Shown here in pieces: positions 28,403 to 37,760 of a stretch of DNA of 64,000 nucleotides. Position numbers and translations under genes: made by a program. The stretch is taken from positions 7,719,481-7,783,480 of the forward strand of contig NZ_KB217478.1 of NCBI RefSeq assembly GCF_000331305.1, read 5' to 3'. Numbering within the stretch: position 1 is the first letter of the stretch; each line of letters starts with the position of its first letter. Source of the stretch: Calothrix sp. PCC 7103. Lineage in GTDB: Bacteria; Cyanobacteriota; Cyanobacteriia; Cyanobacteriales; Nostocaceae. Below the pieces are notes generated by a model. That model had not been told where the DNA came from. It did not search any database and worked only from the letters and a program-made list of their open reading frames with translations.

Positions 28403-28756
28403 ATGGTTGGACTCATCATTACCTGGTTAGTAACTGCCGTCAGTTTTTTAATTATTTCCAGATTGCCTTTCTTAGGAATTGATGTTGATGGTTTTGGTAA
28501 GGCTGCTATTTCAGCAGCAGTCTTTGGAATCTTAAACGCTATCTTACTACCAATTCTTACATTTTTTACCTTTCCATTTATTATTCTAACTTTAGGGTTA
28601 TTTTTGTTTATTTTGAATGCAATCACCTTTGGGTTAGCTGCTGTAATAGTTCCTGGTTTTAGCTTGCGGTATGGGTTTTGGAGCGCATTACTAGGTTCCA
28701 TAAGTTTGGCAATTATTAATTCAATCCTCCTCAGATTAATCGCACCTCTTACTTAA
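28403..28756 (+). CDS. Phage-holin-family (superfamily IV) membrane protein
   Basis: The 117-residue protein consists of four hydrophobic helices (about residues 2-20, 32-52, 55-78, 92-112), with FLGIDVDGFGKAAISAAVFG and NAITFGLAAVIVPGF in the connecting parts. This is the usual length and pattern of the four-span family annotated as holin superfamily IV (PF04020-type). In free-living cyanobacteria these are ordinary chromosomal genes, not phage lysis genes, and their role is unknown. It is preceded by a TCAC operator and followed by a PRC-barrel gene with its own operator, suggesting co-regulation under stress. Confidence 0.8.
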   Translation: MVGLIITWLVTAVSFLIISRLPFLGIDVDGFGKAAISAAVFGILNAILLPILTFFTFPFIILTLGLFLFILNAITFGLAAVIVPGFSLRYGFWSALLGSISLAIINSILLRLIAPLT

Positions 28757-28811
28757 GAGATATTTGCTCAACACTGGATTTGAGTTGTGTTAATAAAATT
28801 TTAAATTATTA

Positions 28812-28830
28812 TCACTTTCTGCTCACATTC
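28812..28830 (+). promoter_or_regulatory. TCAC operator upstream of PRC-barrel gene
   Basis: TCACTTTCTGCTCACATTC, 11-bp spacing, 51 bp before ATG 28882. Confidence 0.55.
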
Positions 28831-28881
28831 ATTTTTAACAATTTTAACATAAAGCTAGCGAATTAAGTAGGAGAGTAGAAA

Positions 28882-29718
28882 ATGGCACTTGTAAAGATTA
28901 CAGATTATTATGCTGATTCCATAGACAGTCGCTCTGATGTGGATGTTATTAATAATTTCGACGTATACACAGAGAGACACGAAAAAGTCGGAACGGTACA
29001 CAATATACTAGTTGATGAGACAAGCGGTCGCTTCCGTTATATAGTCGTAGATACAGGCTTTTGGATTTTTGGTAAAAAGGTTCTATTACCTGTTGGTCGT
29101 GCAGATATTCGTTACACCGACAAAATAGTTTATGCCAAAGGTTTAACCAAAGAGCAGGTGGAAGAGTTGCCGAATTACGATGAATTAGAAGAGATTGATT
29201 ATGACTACGAGGAGCAAGTACGTGGTGTTTATCGCGGTTCTGTTGCTTCTTCCGGTTTAACTCAACCTGCTGGTTATGACCGTAGTACTTATGAATATGA
29301 GCAAGACCCTTCTTTATACGATATGCCAGAATCTGATGGTCAAAGTTTGAAGTTGTATGAAGAAAGATTGATTGCTAATAAACAACGCCAAAAGGCTGGG
29401 GAAGTTTCGATAGGTAAGCACGTTGAAACTGAAACTGCTCGTGTTGCTGTTCCCGTTGAGAAGGAAAGAGTAGTTATTGAGCATACTTCTCCTACAAGTA
29501 CAAAACCAGCTTCGGCGCCGTCAAATGCATTTCGTTCAGGTGAAGTCGCTCGTATGGAAGTTTACGAAGAAAAGGCAGATATTCAAAAAGAAGCTGTCGT
29601 CAAAGAAGAAGTACGAGTCAAAAAAGTTGTTGATACTGAAACTGTCGAAGCGCAAGAACAAATACGTCGTGAGAAATTAGATATCGATAGTCAAGGGCGC
29701 CCTGTTGTGGAAAGGTAA
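28882..29718 (+). CDS. PRC-barrel and DUF2382 stress protein (AvaK-like)
   Basis: The 278-residue protein has an N-terminal PRC-barrel (about 22-100, with VGTVHNILVDETSGRFRYIV and KKVLLPVGR), an acidic linker, and a C-terminal DUF2382 domain (about 165-278) that begins LKLYEERLIANKQRQKAGEV and is rich in alternating Glu/Lys/Val. This architecture matches the AvaK protein of akinete-forming cyanobacteria and bacterial YsnF-type stress proteins. It is soluble and strongly charged. AGGAG precedes the ATG. The TCAC operator upstream and the holin-like neighbour point to desiccation or osmotic-type control. It contains GGCGCC at 29515 and 29696. Confidence 0.85.
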   Translation: MALVKITDYYADSIDSRSDVDVINNFDVYTERHEKVGTVHNILVDETSGRFRYIVVDTGFWIFGKKVLLPVGRADIRYTDKIVYAKGLTKEQVEELPNYDELEEIDYDYEEQVRGVYRGSVASSGLTQPAGYDRSTYEYEQDPSLYDMPESDGQSLKLYEERLIANKQRQKAGEVSIGKHVETETARVAVPVEKERVVIEHTSPTSTKPASAPSNAFRSGEVARMEVYEEKADIQKEAVVKEEVRVKKVVDTETVEAQEQIRREKLDIDSQGRPVVER

Positions 29719-29732
29719 ACACTATATTCTAA

Positions 29733-29760
29733 GTAGAGACCTGATTAATTCGGTCTCTAC
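29733..29760. repeat. GTAGAGACC-type palindrome
   Basis: GTAGAGACCTGATT / AATTCGGTCTCTAC, a diverged version of the 28-bp palindrome family, 15 bp after the PRC-barrel stop; it may serve as its terminator. Confidence 0.7.
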
Positions 29761-29783
29761 AAAATTTCAACCTGATATTATAG

Positions 29784-30044
29784 CAACAAGTTGAAAATGC
29801 GGGCGTAGGCAATACATTACTAAGAGGATGTTTGAAAAGTCGAGCAAGGTATAAATTGTCATTCTGAGTGGAGCGCAGCGGAACGAAGAATCTGGGGTTT
29901 GAGCTATATACTGAGATGCTTCGTTCCTCAGCATGACACTTAAGGGCACTTTTCAAACAACCTCTAATGAGTATTCTACGTAACGGAAGTAGACAAACAA
30001 TTAATGTTAGAGCAGAAGCATTACCTCAAAGAGAACCTAGCTAA
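29784..30044 (+). pseudogene. C-terminal scrap of HtrA/Deg protease, split by a MITE
   Basis: The segment QQVENAGVGNTL (29784-29819) followed, after the MITE, by SILRNGSRQTINVRAEALPQ (29970-30029) reads as one continuous PDZ-domain end of an HtrA/Deg-type protease. Nothing of the protease domain is present. The frame has no start; the second part would begin with a fortuitous ATG at 29967. It is a fossil showing that the MITE hit a gene here. Confidence 0.5.
29824..29965. mobile_element. 142-bp MITE with AGAGGATGTTTGAAAAG ends
   Basis: Terminal inverted repeats AGAGGATGTTTGAAAAG / CTTTTCAAACAACCTCT (one mismatch) surround a TCATTCTGAGTGGAGCGCAG hairpin core related to the elements at 2130 and 37290. 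It interrupts the HtrA fragment. Confidence 0.75.
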
Positions 30045-30078
30045 TACTTTCCTTATATAAATTAATTAATATTTCAAC

Positions 30079-31311
30079 ATGAAACGCTCAATATTCCATA
30101 CATCTAAAATTTATCTTGGTCTTAGTTTAATAGGACTTGTATCTTGTAATGGTACACCAACTGCCAATAATAACCAAGCAAACCCCGAAGCGATACCTGT
30201 TAACACAACGACAGCAACAACTCAAGCACAAGCTTGTACTTTTGTGGAAAGTGGCTTTGGTTCACCAGGACAAGTTAAAGTACAAGCACAAGAAGTTGTT
30301 AGGGATTTAGAAGTTCCTTGGGGAATTGCGTTTCTACCAAATAACGAAATGTTGGTAACTGAGCGACCAGGTAGAGTAAGACTGGTACGAAACGGACAAT
30401 TACAACCAAAGCCAGTCGCTACTTTGAAAACAATAGATTCTGGTGAAGGTGGATTACAAGGAATTGCAGCGCATCCAGATTTTAGCAACAATAGGTTTTT
30501 CTATCTTTACTACACAATTAGTAAAAACGGGACACCAGTAAATAGAGTAGAACGTTGGCGCCTATCGTCTGACGGGCAAAGTGCATCATCCGACCGAATT
30601 ATTATTGATGATATTCCAGCAGCTGTATTCCATAATGGTGGTCGTATACGCTTTGGTCCCGATGGGATGCTTTATGTTGGTACTGGTGATGCAAGAGAGC
30701 CAAAAACTTCTCAAAATCGAGATAGTCTAGCTGGTAAAATATTACGTCTGACACCAGATGGGCAAGTACCGCAAGATAATCCATTCCCAGGTAATCTAGC
30801 TTTTATTAGTGGGATTCGCAATACTCAAGGATTCGATTGGTTAAATCAATCAACGCTTTTGGTTACTGACCACGGCCCAAGTGGAGAATTAGGCAGAACT
30901 GGCGAAGATAAAGTTTCTGTTGCACAAGCTGGTAATAATTTAGGTTGGCCGAATATTCAAAACTGTCAAACCCCTGAAGGGTTAGTGACTCCATCAATTG
31001 TTTGGCAAGATGCTGTTCCCCCAGGTGGCGCCGCAATTTATACAGGCAATGCAATTCCCGAATGGAAAGGTAATTTAATTATTGGCACTCTTGGTTCTAG
31101 ACATTTGCAAAGAGTTGTTTTCGATTCAGCAAACCCTAGACAAGTGAAAACCCACGAAGTTTATTTTCAGCCTAATTCACCAAATAGTTTTGGACGTTTA
31201 AGGGAAGTAATTATGGCGCCTGATGGTGAATTATATGTGACAACAAGTAATTGTGATGGTCGCGGTAACTGTCCTCAAGGAGGGGATAAAATTCTCCGCA
31301 TCACTCGTTAA
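30079..31311 (+). CDS. PQQ-dependent aldose sugar dehydrogenase-like lipoprotein
   Basis: The 410-residue protein has a leader with lipobox LIGLVSC (Cys23), a Gln/Thr/Asn linker to about residue 52, and one six-bladed beta-propeller of the GSDH/soluble glucose dehydrogenase family. Recognisable motifs are VPWGIAFLPNNEMLVTERPG, GEGGLQGIAAHPDF, HNGGRIRFGPDGMLYVGTGD and GIRNTQGFDW. Family members oxidise aldose sugars with PQQ in the periplasm. His184 in the HNGG motif corresponds to the usual catalytic histidine, aligned by motif. Whether this organism makes PQQ cannot be seen from the window, so the native cofactor and electron acceptor are open. It is a single gene. Confidence 0.85.
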   Translation: MKRSIFHTSKIYLGLSLIGLVSCNGTPTANNNQANPEAIPVNTTTATTQAQACTFVESGFGSPGQVKVQAQEVVRDLEVPWGIAFLPNNEMLVTERPGRVRLVRNGQLQPKPVATLKTIDSGEGGLQGIAAHPDFSNNRFFYLYYTISKNGTPVNRVERWRLSSDGQSASSDRIIIDDIPAAVFHNGGRIRFGPDGMLYVGTGDAREPKTSQNRDSLAGKILRLTPDGQVPQDNPFPGNLAFISGIRNTQGFDWLNQSTLLVTDHGPSGELGRTGEDKVSVAQAGNNLGWPNIQNCQTPEGLVTPSIVWQDAVPPGGAAIYTGNAIPEWKGNLIIGTLGSRHLQRVVFDSANPRQVKTHEVYFQPNSPNSFGRLREVIMAPDGELYVTTSNCDGRGNCPQGGDKILRITR

Positions 31312-31414
31312 ATTTTATGCAGCAAAAAGTGGAATATGAAAGCAAACCTCTTAATACATTTGGTACTTTATTATGCTTTTTCGTGGAGTTCTCATACATA
31401 ATCCCCAAAACCTT

Positions 31415-31438
31415 GTAGAGACGCGATTAATCGCGTCT
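31415..31438. repeat. Partial GTAGAGACGCGATT palindrome
   Basis: Left arm complete, right arm truncated (CGCGTCTTTT); it lies between convergent genes and resembles a terminator for the sugar dehydrogenase. Confidence 0.6.
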
Positions 31439-31473
31439 TTTGTCTTTACAGAGCAAGGAATAATTGGCGCCTG

Positions 31474-34400
31474 CTAAAATGAGGTTTTTGGTGTAATAAG
31501 TAAATATAAACAAGGTACAACAAACAAAGCACTTAGAGTACCAGTCAGTAAACCAAAAATAATTGCATAACACAACGGCATCCAAGTTGGGTCACTCAGA
31601 GCAAGAGGTATCAAACCAATAATAGTCGTAACAGATGTTGTAATTACTGGTCGAAGTCTATCAGCAACTCCCCTAGCTGCCGCTTGTTTTTTGCTAATTC
31701 CTTGCTGCTGATAACCATTCATGGTATCAACCATAACAATGGCATCATTAACGACAATCCCAACTAGAGCAATAATGCCAATAAAAGCTATGAAAGAAAA
31801 ACGAATTCCTGCAAGGAAAAATCCACCCATCGTTCCAATCATGGCAAAGGGAATAGCCAGCATGATTATAAACGGTTGGCGAAAAGAACCAAGTTGTAGC
31901 ACTAACACGGCGAATACTAAGAAAACAGCAATACCAAGTGCAGAAGTTGCTGAACCAAAAGTTTCTGCTTGGTCTTCTGTTTCACCACCGAAGCCATAAT
32001 CATAACCTTGTCCCCAAGATTTTTTTAGTTCTTCTAGTTTTGGTTGTACAGAAGCCAAAATTTCTCCTACTGTACGACCTTCGTTTTTGGCTAAAACTGT
32101 TACTGTACGTTGTCCATTTCTACGAGTTACAGAAAGCGGCGCCTCACTTTGGACTGCTTGAATAACGGCGCCTGCGGGAATTACTTCTTGGTCAGGATTA
32201 TTAGTAAAAAATCGTACTGATAATAGCTCATCTCTACGAGTTGGACCACCAACGGCGCCATTACGAGAAGGCCAAGCTGTACTTAAGCGGATTTCAATAT
32301 CTTCTTGATTGCCACCAATTGGAAAATCTCCAACATCAATAGCTCTAGTATAATAACTCGCTTGTGTAGCTAATTCTTCTTCAGAAATATCATAAAAGCT
32401 TAACTCTTCTCGTCTAGGTATTAAACGTAAGTCTGGCACTAAAGCACCTAGGTTATCACGGACATCAAGAGTTCCCGGAATTTGTCGCAATACATCTTGC
32501 ACCTCTTGAGAAATTTGCCGTAGTTGATTTATCTCAGTGCCAGATATTACAATTTGAATTGGTTCTTGAGCACCTCCAGATTGTTGTCCAGTTACTACCA
32601 ATGATGCACCAGGATACTTGTTTAGTACTGTATCTAACTCCCTTCGTAAATCAATCAGGTATTCAAAAGAAAGTTGGTCGCGTTCGTCTTCAGGGGTAAA
32701 TACACCAGAAAAACCAACTAAATAACTACCTTCATTTGGTTGTAACTCTCCAGAACTAACTAAAGTACTACGTTGACCAACGTATTTAATAACACTCTCT
32801 AAATAATTTTTTTGACGTAATATTTCCCCTAAATCATCAGCGACTGTTTGAGATACATCAAGAGTCGTAGTGGGTGGTAATTCAACATTAACGCTAAAAT
32901 TACGCTCATCAGATTGTGGGAAAAATTCAACTTGAATTTGTGTCAAAGCAAATATAGCACAAACAAATAATGATAATGCTCCTGCCGTCCAAGCAATTGC
33001 AGTAGCTTTATTCCTCACGGTATGGTTTAAACTCCATCTGGCAAAGTGATGGGACGCTCTTTCTGTAAGTCGGTCGATAAAAGATTTTTTCTCTACTCCC
33101 TTGACATTGGCTAGTAAATAACGAGATAAAGGTATATCGATTAAAAGGGAAATACCAAAACTTAATACTAAACAAATAATAGTTGTGAATGGTAATAAGC
33201 GAATAAATTTACCTAATGTACCGCTAATCGCTAACAAAGGTACAAGCGCCAAAATAGTTGTTAATTGACCAGAAAAAGCAGGTAAAGCATAAGTTTTGAC
33301 TGTTTGTAAAGCTGCTTGATTAAAACTTAAACCCTTGACGAAAATTGCTTCATGCATACCCTCCATCATTAAAATAAATACATCCACTAAAATCCCCAAA
33401 GCTAACACCATACCAATTAATACCATGATGTTGAGGGTCTCACCTGTTAACCAAAGAACCGCTAAAGTTCCCAGAAAAGTTAAGGGTATTGAAAGTCCAG
33501 CAATTAAAGCTTCACGCCAAGACAAGGCAATAAATAGCACGACAAACACTGCCAACATTGCTTGCCATACATTATTAAATACATTATTTAACTGTTCCCA
33601 AATTACTTCAGATTCATCAGCAGTAACAATATATTCCATCCCATAAGGCCAGTCATCTGGATTTTGTTTAATTTGTTCCATTGCTGCTATGACATTATCA
33701 ATCACCCCTATCGAATCTTGACCTGGCACTTTGGTAACACTTACACTCACAACAGGTTGATATGACTTACCTTGTGTACTAATAAAAGCACGAGCTTCTT
33801 CCCTTTCTAATTCTCGGTTAATAGTAGCAACTTCATTTAAACGTACAACTCGACCCTCTAAACGAGTAATTGGTAATTCGCGCAAGTCTTCCACAGTGCG
33901 AAATCTACCATAAAAGCGCACTTGAGAGCCAATAGTATCACTTTCTATATCCGCTAAAGGAGTATCTTGATTAGCAGCGCGAATGCGATTGGCAATAGTT
34001 GTTGGTGAAATACCTAACTCTGCCAATCGAAAGGGATTCATTTGTACTTGAATTACCTCTTCTCTGGCGCCACCAAGAGTGACTTCACTAACACCTGTTA
34101 CTTGTTCCAAACGGTCTTGAATTCTTTGTGCTGCACTACTAATTACGGTCGAATCAAGATTACCAAACAAAGCGATAGTAAGAATTGGAGCATCATCAAC
34201 AGAAATTTGCCTAACTACAGGTTGTTCAGCATCTGTCGGTAACTCAGCTTGAGCTTGGGACACAGCATCACGTAAGTCTGTAATTGAGGTTTGCACATCC
34301 GCATCTGAAGCAAACTCAACGTTAATTACCGAAAATCCAGTATAGGAAGCACTTCTAACTTGCCTGACATTTTCCACAGAGTTTATTTCTGTTTCAATTT

Positions 34401-34677
34401 TCGCAGTAACTTGCTGTTCTATCGTTTGAGGGTCAGCACCAGGCCAGACAGTGGTGACAGTAGCAACCGCAATATCAATATCCGGGTTTGATTGTTTGAC
34501 TAAAGAGAAATAACCTAGCACTCCACCAACAATCAATAGTAAGCTTAAAAGAATACCAAAAATCGGATTTAAAAAAAGAAAACTAGCCAATGCCGAAATT
34601 TTTTTACCCTCAGAAGCTTTAGGGTGCTGATTTGCGTTTTCTAAATTAACATCTGTTTTCATTTTCCTATTACTCAC
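31474..34677 (-). CDS. RND-family efflux transporter (AcrB-like)
   Basis: The 1067-residue protein has the RND layout: helix 1 near residue 38, a large periplasmic loop to about 345, helices 2-6, a second loop from about 600, and helices 8-12 to the end. Motifs include VTTVWPGADPQTIEQQVT near the first loop and GIVVNDAIVMVDTMN in helix 10. In helix 4 the usual Asp-Asp proton-relay pair appears as LGILVDVFILMMEG, keeping a single Asp, as in several environmental RND groups. The substrate is unknown. The gene overlaps the MFP gene by 8 bp, giving a two-gene operon; no outer-membrane partner is encoded here, so a TolC-like protein from elsewhere is presumed. Confidence 0.93.
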   Translation of the reverse strand: MSNRKMKTDVNLENANQHPKASEGKKISALASFLFLNPIFGILLSLLLIVGGVLGYFSLVKQSNPDIDIAVATVTTVWPGADPQTIEQQVTAKIETEINSVENVRQVRSASYTGFSVINVEFASDADVQTSITDLRDAVSQAQAELPTDAEQPVVRQISVDDAPILTIALFGNLDSTVISSAAQRIQDRLEQVTGVSEVTLGGAREEVIQVQMNPFRLAELGISPTTIANRIRAANQDTPLADIESDTIGSQVRFYGRFRTVEDLRELPITRLEGRVVRLNEVATINRELEREEARAFISTQGKSYQPVVSVSVTKVPGQDSIGVIDNVIAAMEQIKQNPDDWPYGMEYIVTADESEVIWEQLNNVFNNVWQAMLAVFVVLFIALSWREALIAGLSIPLTFLGTLAVLWLTGETLNIMVLIGMVLALGILVDVFILMMEGMHEAIFVKGLSFNQAALQTVKTYALPAFSGQLTTILALVPLLAISGTLGKFIRLLPFTTIICLVLSFGISLLIDIPLSRYLLANVKGVEKKSFIDRLTERASHHFARWSLNHTVRNKATAIAWTAGALSLFVCAIFALTQIQVEFFPQSDERNFSVNVELPPTTTLDVSQTVADDLGEILRQKNYLESVIKYVGQRSTLVSSGELQPNEGSYLVGFSGVFTPEDERDQLSFEYLIDLRRELDTVLNKYPGASLVVTGQQSGGAQEPIQIVISGTEINQLRQISQEVQDVLRQIPGTLDVRDNLGALVPDLRLIPRREELSFYDISEEELATQASYYTRAIDVGDFPIGGNQEDIEIRLSTAWPSRNGAVGGPTRRDELLSVRFFTNNPDQEVIPAGAVIQAVQSEAPLSVTRRNGQRTVTVLAKNEGRTVGEILASVQPKLEELKKSWGQGYDYGFGGETEDQAETFGSATSALGIAVFLVFAVLVLQLGSFRQPFIIMLAIPFAMIGTMGGFFLAGIRFSFIAFIGIIALVGIVVNDAIVMVDTMNGYQQQGISKKQAAARGVADRLRPVITTSVTTIIGLIPLALSDPTWMPLCYAIIFGLLTGTLSALFVVPCLYLLITPKTSF

Positions 34678-36274
34678 TCACAACTCTTACTGCTGCTCCA
34701 TTCACAAGTCGATTTTGCCCCTCTGTAACAATTAATTCTCCAGGTTGAACGCCACTTGTAACTTCTTGTTCCGAAATTCCTGTAATTCCCAGTTTTACCC
34801 GTCGCTGTTCTACAACACCCTTATTCTGATTCAAAACAAATATATATGGTTGTTGGTCACGTCGAACTATAGCATTTAAAGGAGCAACTACCGCATCTTG
34901 TTTTTCTGCAACAGCAACCCAAGTAGTTACTCGTTCTCCATGTCGCACATTATTAGCAGCTTTTGGCTCTAGACGAATTCTAGCTTCAATAGCTCGTCCT
35001 CCAGGACTAATAGCAGGGTTGACGGAAAAAACTTTACCTGTTGCTCTGGCGCCTGTTATCAAGCTTTGGTTATTATTGGAGTTTACGGTGCCTGTAGTAA
35101 CGTTTCTATCGGCGCCAACGAGTGCAGTTTGACCCGGACGAACACCTTCTCCACTAGAACCAGTAATATCAACAATGACTTCAAACTGACTAGGGTCAAT
35201 AATTACCATTGGCACTCTTTCTAAAATTCCCTGGTAACTACCCCCTAGTTGAGAAGTGACTAATTGGGGTGAAAAATATTCTCCTTGGCGGATATTGAGA
35301 TTAGTTATTATACCATTGAAGGGTGCAATAATACTTGCTCTTTCCAAAGCGACCTGTGCTTGACTTAACCTTGCTTGGGCAGTAGTAACACCAGATTGAG
35401 TTGCAGCTAGCTGTTGATTCGCAGTTCTAACTTGCGCGCGTGCAGCTTCTACTTGAGCTTTAGCTGCTGCAACTTCAGCCTGTACAGCTTGAACATTTGC
35501 ATCAGCATCCTCAACAGCATTTCTACGAGTATCCAACTCACTAGCAGAAACTGCTCCCTCATTAAATAATTGTTGGTAACGTTGCAACTGCGTCTGAGCA
35601 AGATTACGATTTGTCCTAGCTTTGACTAGTTGTGCTTGTACCTGCCGCACTTGAGACTGAGCTTGTGTTACCTGTGCAGTAGCAGTAGCGACCTGAGAAG
35701 CGGTTGCGGCTCTTTGCTTTTGTGCCTCTGCAATGGCAGCTTGTTCCTGTTGAATATCTGCCTGTAGCTCTCTATCATCAACTCGTGCTAGTAATTCTCC
35801 TTTACTAACTGCATCACCCGAACGCAAACTCCTTCCACCACGATTTGCAAGATAAGTAATATCTCCCTCAACTTGAAAAGAAAGATGTTGATACTTAACT
35901 GCTCGGACAACACCTTGACTTGAAACCCAAGCTTGTAGTGGTTGTTGTTGAACTGCTGTTGTTCTTACTGATAAAGGACTAATTTCTGTAGTCGTAGCTG
36001 GTTCCCTAGAGTTTTCTCGTAAGCGAATAACTGTAACAAACCCAATCAAGAGTACTATTCCGATTACAGGGAGTAACCACCAATATCTTTTCAGAAAGCT
36101 TGATAACTGGTTATTCTTGGTAGAAGGTTGTTTAGTTTCTTCCTCTAGAGAGTCGCTAATTTTTTGATTTTCTAAATTATTTTCAACTACAACAGATGTT
36201 CTACTAGAATAGCTATGGTTACTATCCGTATCTATCGAATTTGCTTTGCTATGAGTTGATTCATGAAAAGACAT
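34670..36274 (-). CDS. RND efflux membrane-fusion protein (HlyD/AcrA-like)
   Basis: The 534-residue protein has a 65-residue polar cytoplasmic N-terminus, one membrane helix (WWLLPVIGIVLLIGFVTVI), a lipoyl-type segment (about 125-175), a very long Ala/Gln-rich coiled coil (about 175-310) and beta-barrel and membrane-proximal domains to the end. The coiled coil is longer than in AcrA, suited to spanning a thick cyanobacterial wall. It is cotranscribed with the RND pump and overlaps it by 8 bp. Confidence 0.9.
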   Translation of the reverse strand: MSFHESTHSKANSIDTDSNHSYSSRTSVVVENNLENQKISDSLEEETKQPSTKNNQLSSFLKRYWWLLPVIGIVLLIGFVTVIRLRENSREPATTTEISPLSVRTTAVQQQPLQAWVSSQGVVRAVKYQHLSFQVEGDITYLANRGGRSLRSGDAVSKGELLARVDDRELQADIQQEQAAIAEAQKQRAATASQVATATAQVTQAQSQVRQVQAQLVKARTNRNLAQTQLQRYQQLFNEGAVSASELDTRRNAVEDADANVQAVQAEVAAAKAQVEAARAQVRTANQQLAATQSGVTTAQARLSQAQVALERASIIAPFNGIITNLNIRQGEYFSPQLVTSQLGGSYQGILERVPMVIIDPSQFEVIVDITGSSGEGVRPGQTALVGADRNVTTGTVNSNNNQSLITGARATGKVFSVNPAISPGGRAIEARIRLEPKAANNVRHGERVTTWVAVAEKQDAVVAPLNAIVRRDQQPYIFVLNQNKGVVEQRRVKLGITGISEQEVTSGVQPGELIVTEGQNRLVNGAAVRVVSE

Positions 36275-36631
36275 GATAAAAATTTAAACCTGATAAGTTA
36301 ACCATTTGATAACTCAAATTTTGTAAATCGATTTGATTTTATAAAATTTTATTAACTACAAAAGTAGTATGCGTAAGTCAACATAATATAATATAATAAT
36401 ATAACTTTATTAAAATTAACGTCTATAGCTAGTTAGATTTAGTCGGAGATCGAGGCAATTACCTCCTTATCTTTTATGGAGCTTACATATAGCCACGATT
36501 ATATTTTGAATACGATTTATAATAACTGTATCGCTTAAAATAATATCTACCTAAGGAGAGAGAAAATTTTTAAATAAATTTTAATTAGTACAAATATTAA
36601 ATAAAAACTAAATGTGTATGTTTTGTATATG
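36275..36631. other. Intergenic region upstream of MFP-RND operon
   Basis: A/T-rich 357 bp holding the promoter of the minus-strand efflux operon. No TCAC operator is oriented toward the operon, and no gene is seen. Confidence 0.45.
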
Positions 36632-36650
36632 TCACTTTGTCATCACATTG
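36632..36650 (+). promoter_or_regulatory. TCAC operator upstream of a 32-residue ORF
   Basis: TCACTTTGTCATCACATTG, 11-bp spacing, 121 bp before ATG 36772; TAACAAT follows as a possible -10. A half-site TCACATTT lies at about 36739. Confidence 0.55.
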
Positions 36651-36771
36651 CCTTTTAACAATCTGAGATAAGCAAGAATTGAAGAAGACATGTTTGTGAG
36701 CTAAACTATTGCCAGTTAACCTCAAAATCCTTACTGCGTCACATTTTTACTAAGATTTACCATAAGGAGAT

Positions 36772-36870
36772 ATGTTTAAACGTGATATTCAAGACATCTC
36801 TGAAGATTTGGGGTATTACCTGTGTACCTCATACATTAAATTTGCTGTATACGACGCTATGTTGTTTTAA
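36772..36870 (+). CDS. 32-residue protein with strong ribosome site
   Basis: AAGGAGA one base before ATG is the best ribosome-binding site in this 1.5-kb gap and opens a 32-residue frame: an acidic/basic start (MFKRDIQDISEDLGYY) then a hydrophobic-aromatic end (FAVYDAMLF). No family is recognised. Its upstream TCAC operator is shared with larger genes. It may be a small stress peptide or, less likely, the beginning of a decayed gene. Confidence 0.45.
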   Translation: MFKRDIQDISEDLGYYLCTSYIKFAVYDAMLF

Positions 36871-37760
36871 GGGTATTCTGAGGCAAACAAAGAAGGTACG
36901 GGTTTCAATGTATTAAATTTAACTTATGTATTACAGTAATTTTACAAAGCTTTGGCACTTTTTGTAAAATTTTTTGTTTTTAATGCTAAAAATACTGATT
37001 TTGTCACAATCTTTCATTTATAATCTTGTGGGTCAAGTAAATTTACTACGCCTAGCTGCATATTTTTCTAAACGCTTAAATATTACTTGCAAAGCAAGTA
37101 ATATTGGGCAAATGTTAATAAATGTGGATGTATATCATGAAAATTATCTTAAATCAACCACATTTTGTAAGAAATATCTTAGTTTCTGCAAGAATGACTT
37201 GTGCATTTGAAAAAAATACAGGTTTTAAGTTTGGAGAAGCCCACAGAATAATTGATCCAATGTTGTCATGCGCTCGTGTATACTCAAAACGGGTAAGAAA
37301 TGTCATTCTGAGCGTAGCGTAATGCGGAGCATTTGCCGCAGGCTAGAATCTCCAAGATGCTTCACTCCGCTGCGCTCCGTTCAGCATGACAAAGTTTAGT
37401 TTTTACCCGTTCGCAGTATAGCGTAAGCGTAACGTAAAGCGTAGCTTTTCCCGTAGGGTAGCATCTTAAAGCAGAACTTGTGTACTTAAAGAGATTCTTC
37501 ACTAGCCTACGGCAAATCCTCCGGATTACGTTCAGAATGACCGAAAAGCATTTTTTTTCGTGGAGTTCTCTTGCTTTAAGCACACACACATTACAAGACA
37601 TTCAATCTCTTTACAAGTAAGCCGCATTAAGGTTAGAAAAATTTAGCCAATTATGAGATTTGGCAAGTATTACAGAAATCTTTACAAATCAAAAATTTAT
37701 CGGTAGTTTTTTATTTAAGTTTTAATGATGTCTAAGTAGAGTTCGATTGAATTCTCTAAT
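36871..37760. other. Gene-free region with a dispersed hairpin element
   Basis: No supported gene. Short open frames at about 36974-37322 have poor starts and run into a repeat. A TCATTCTGAGCG element occupies 37290-37408 (see its own entry). A second repeat-like block at about 37425-37550 contains GCGTAAGCGTAACGTAAAGCG and CCGGATTACGTTCAGAATGAC, diverged copies of the same families. Confidence 0.55.
37290..37408. repeat. TCATTCTGAGCG hairpin element, copy 2
   Basis: Same arms and centre as 2130-2248 (GGGTAAGAAATGTCATTCTG on the left, TTTTTACCCG on the right). Confidence 0.75.

Noticed and set aside
28403-28756. Prophage lysis gene
   Set aside because: The holin-superfamily-IV name aside, no phage genes surround it and the family is common in cyanobacterial chromosomes.
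29729-29956. Minus-strand ORFs of 60-75 codons
   Set aside because: They are read through a MITE and palindrome and have no independent support.
33335-33646. 103-codon plus-strand ORF opposite the RND pump
   Set aside because: Antisense shadow of a well-conserved membrane protein gene.
36974-37322. Two overlapping plus-strand ORFs of 78 and 66 codons
   Set aside because: No ribosome sites, unlikely composition, and the second runs into a dispersed repeat.
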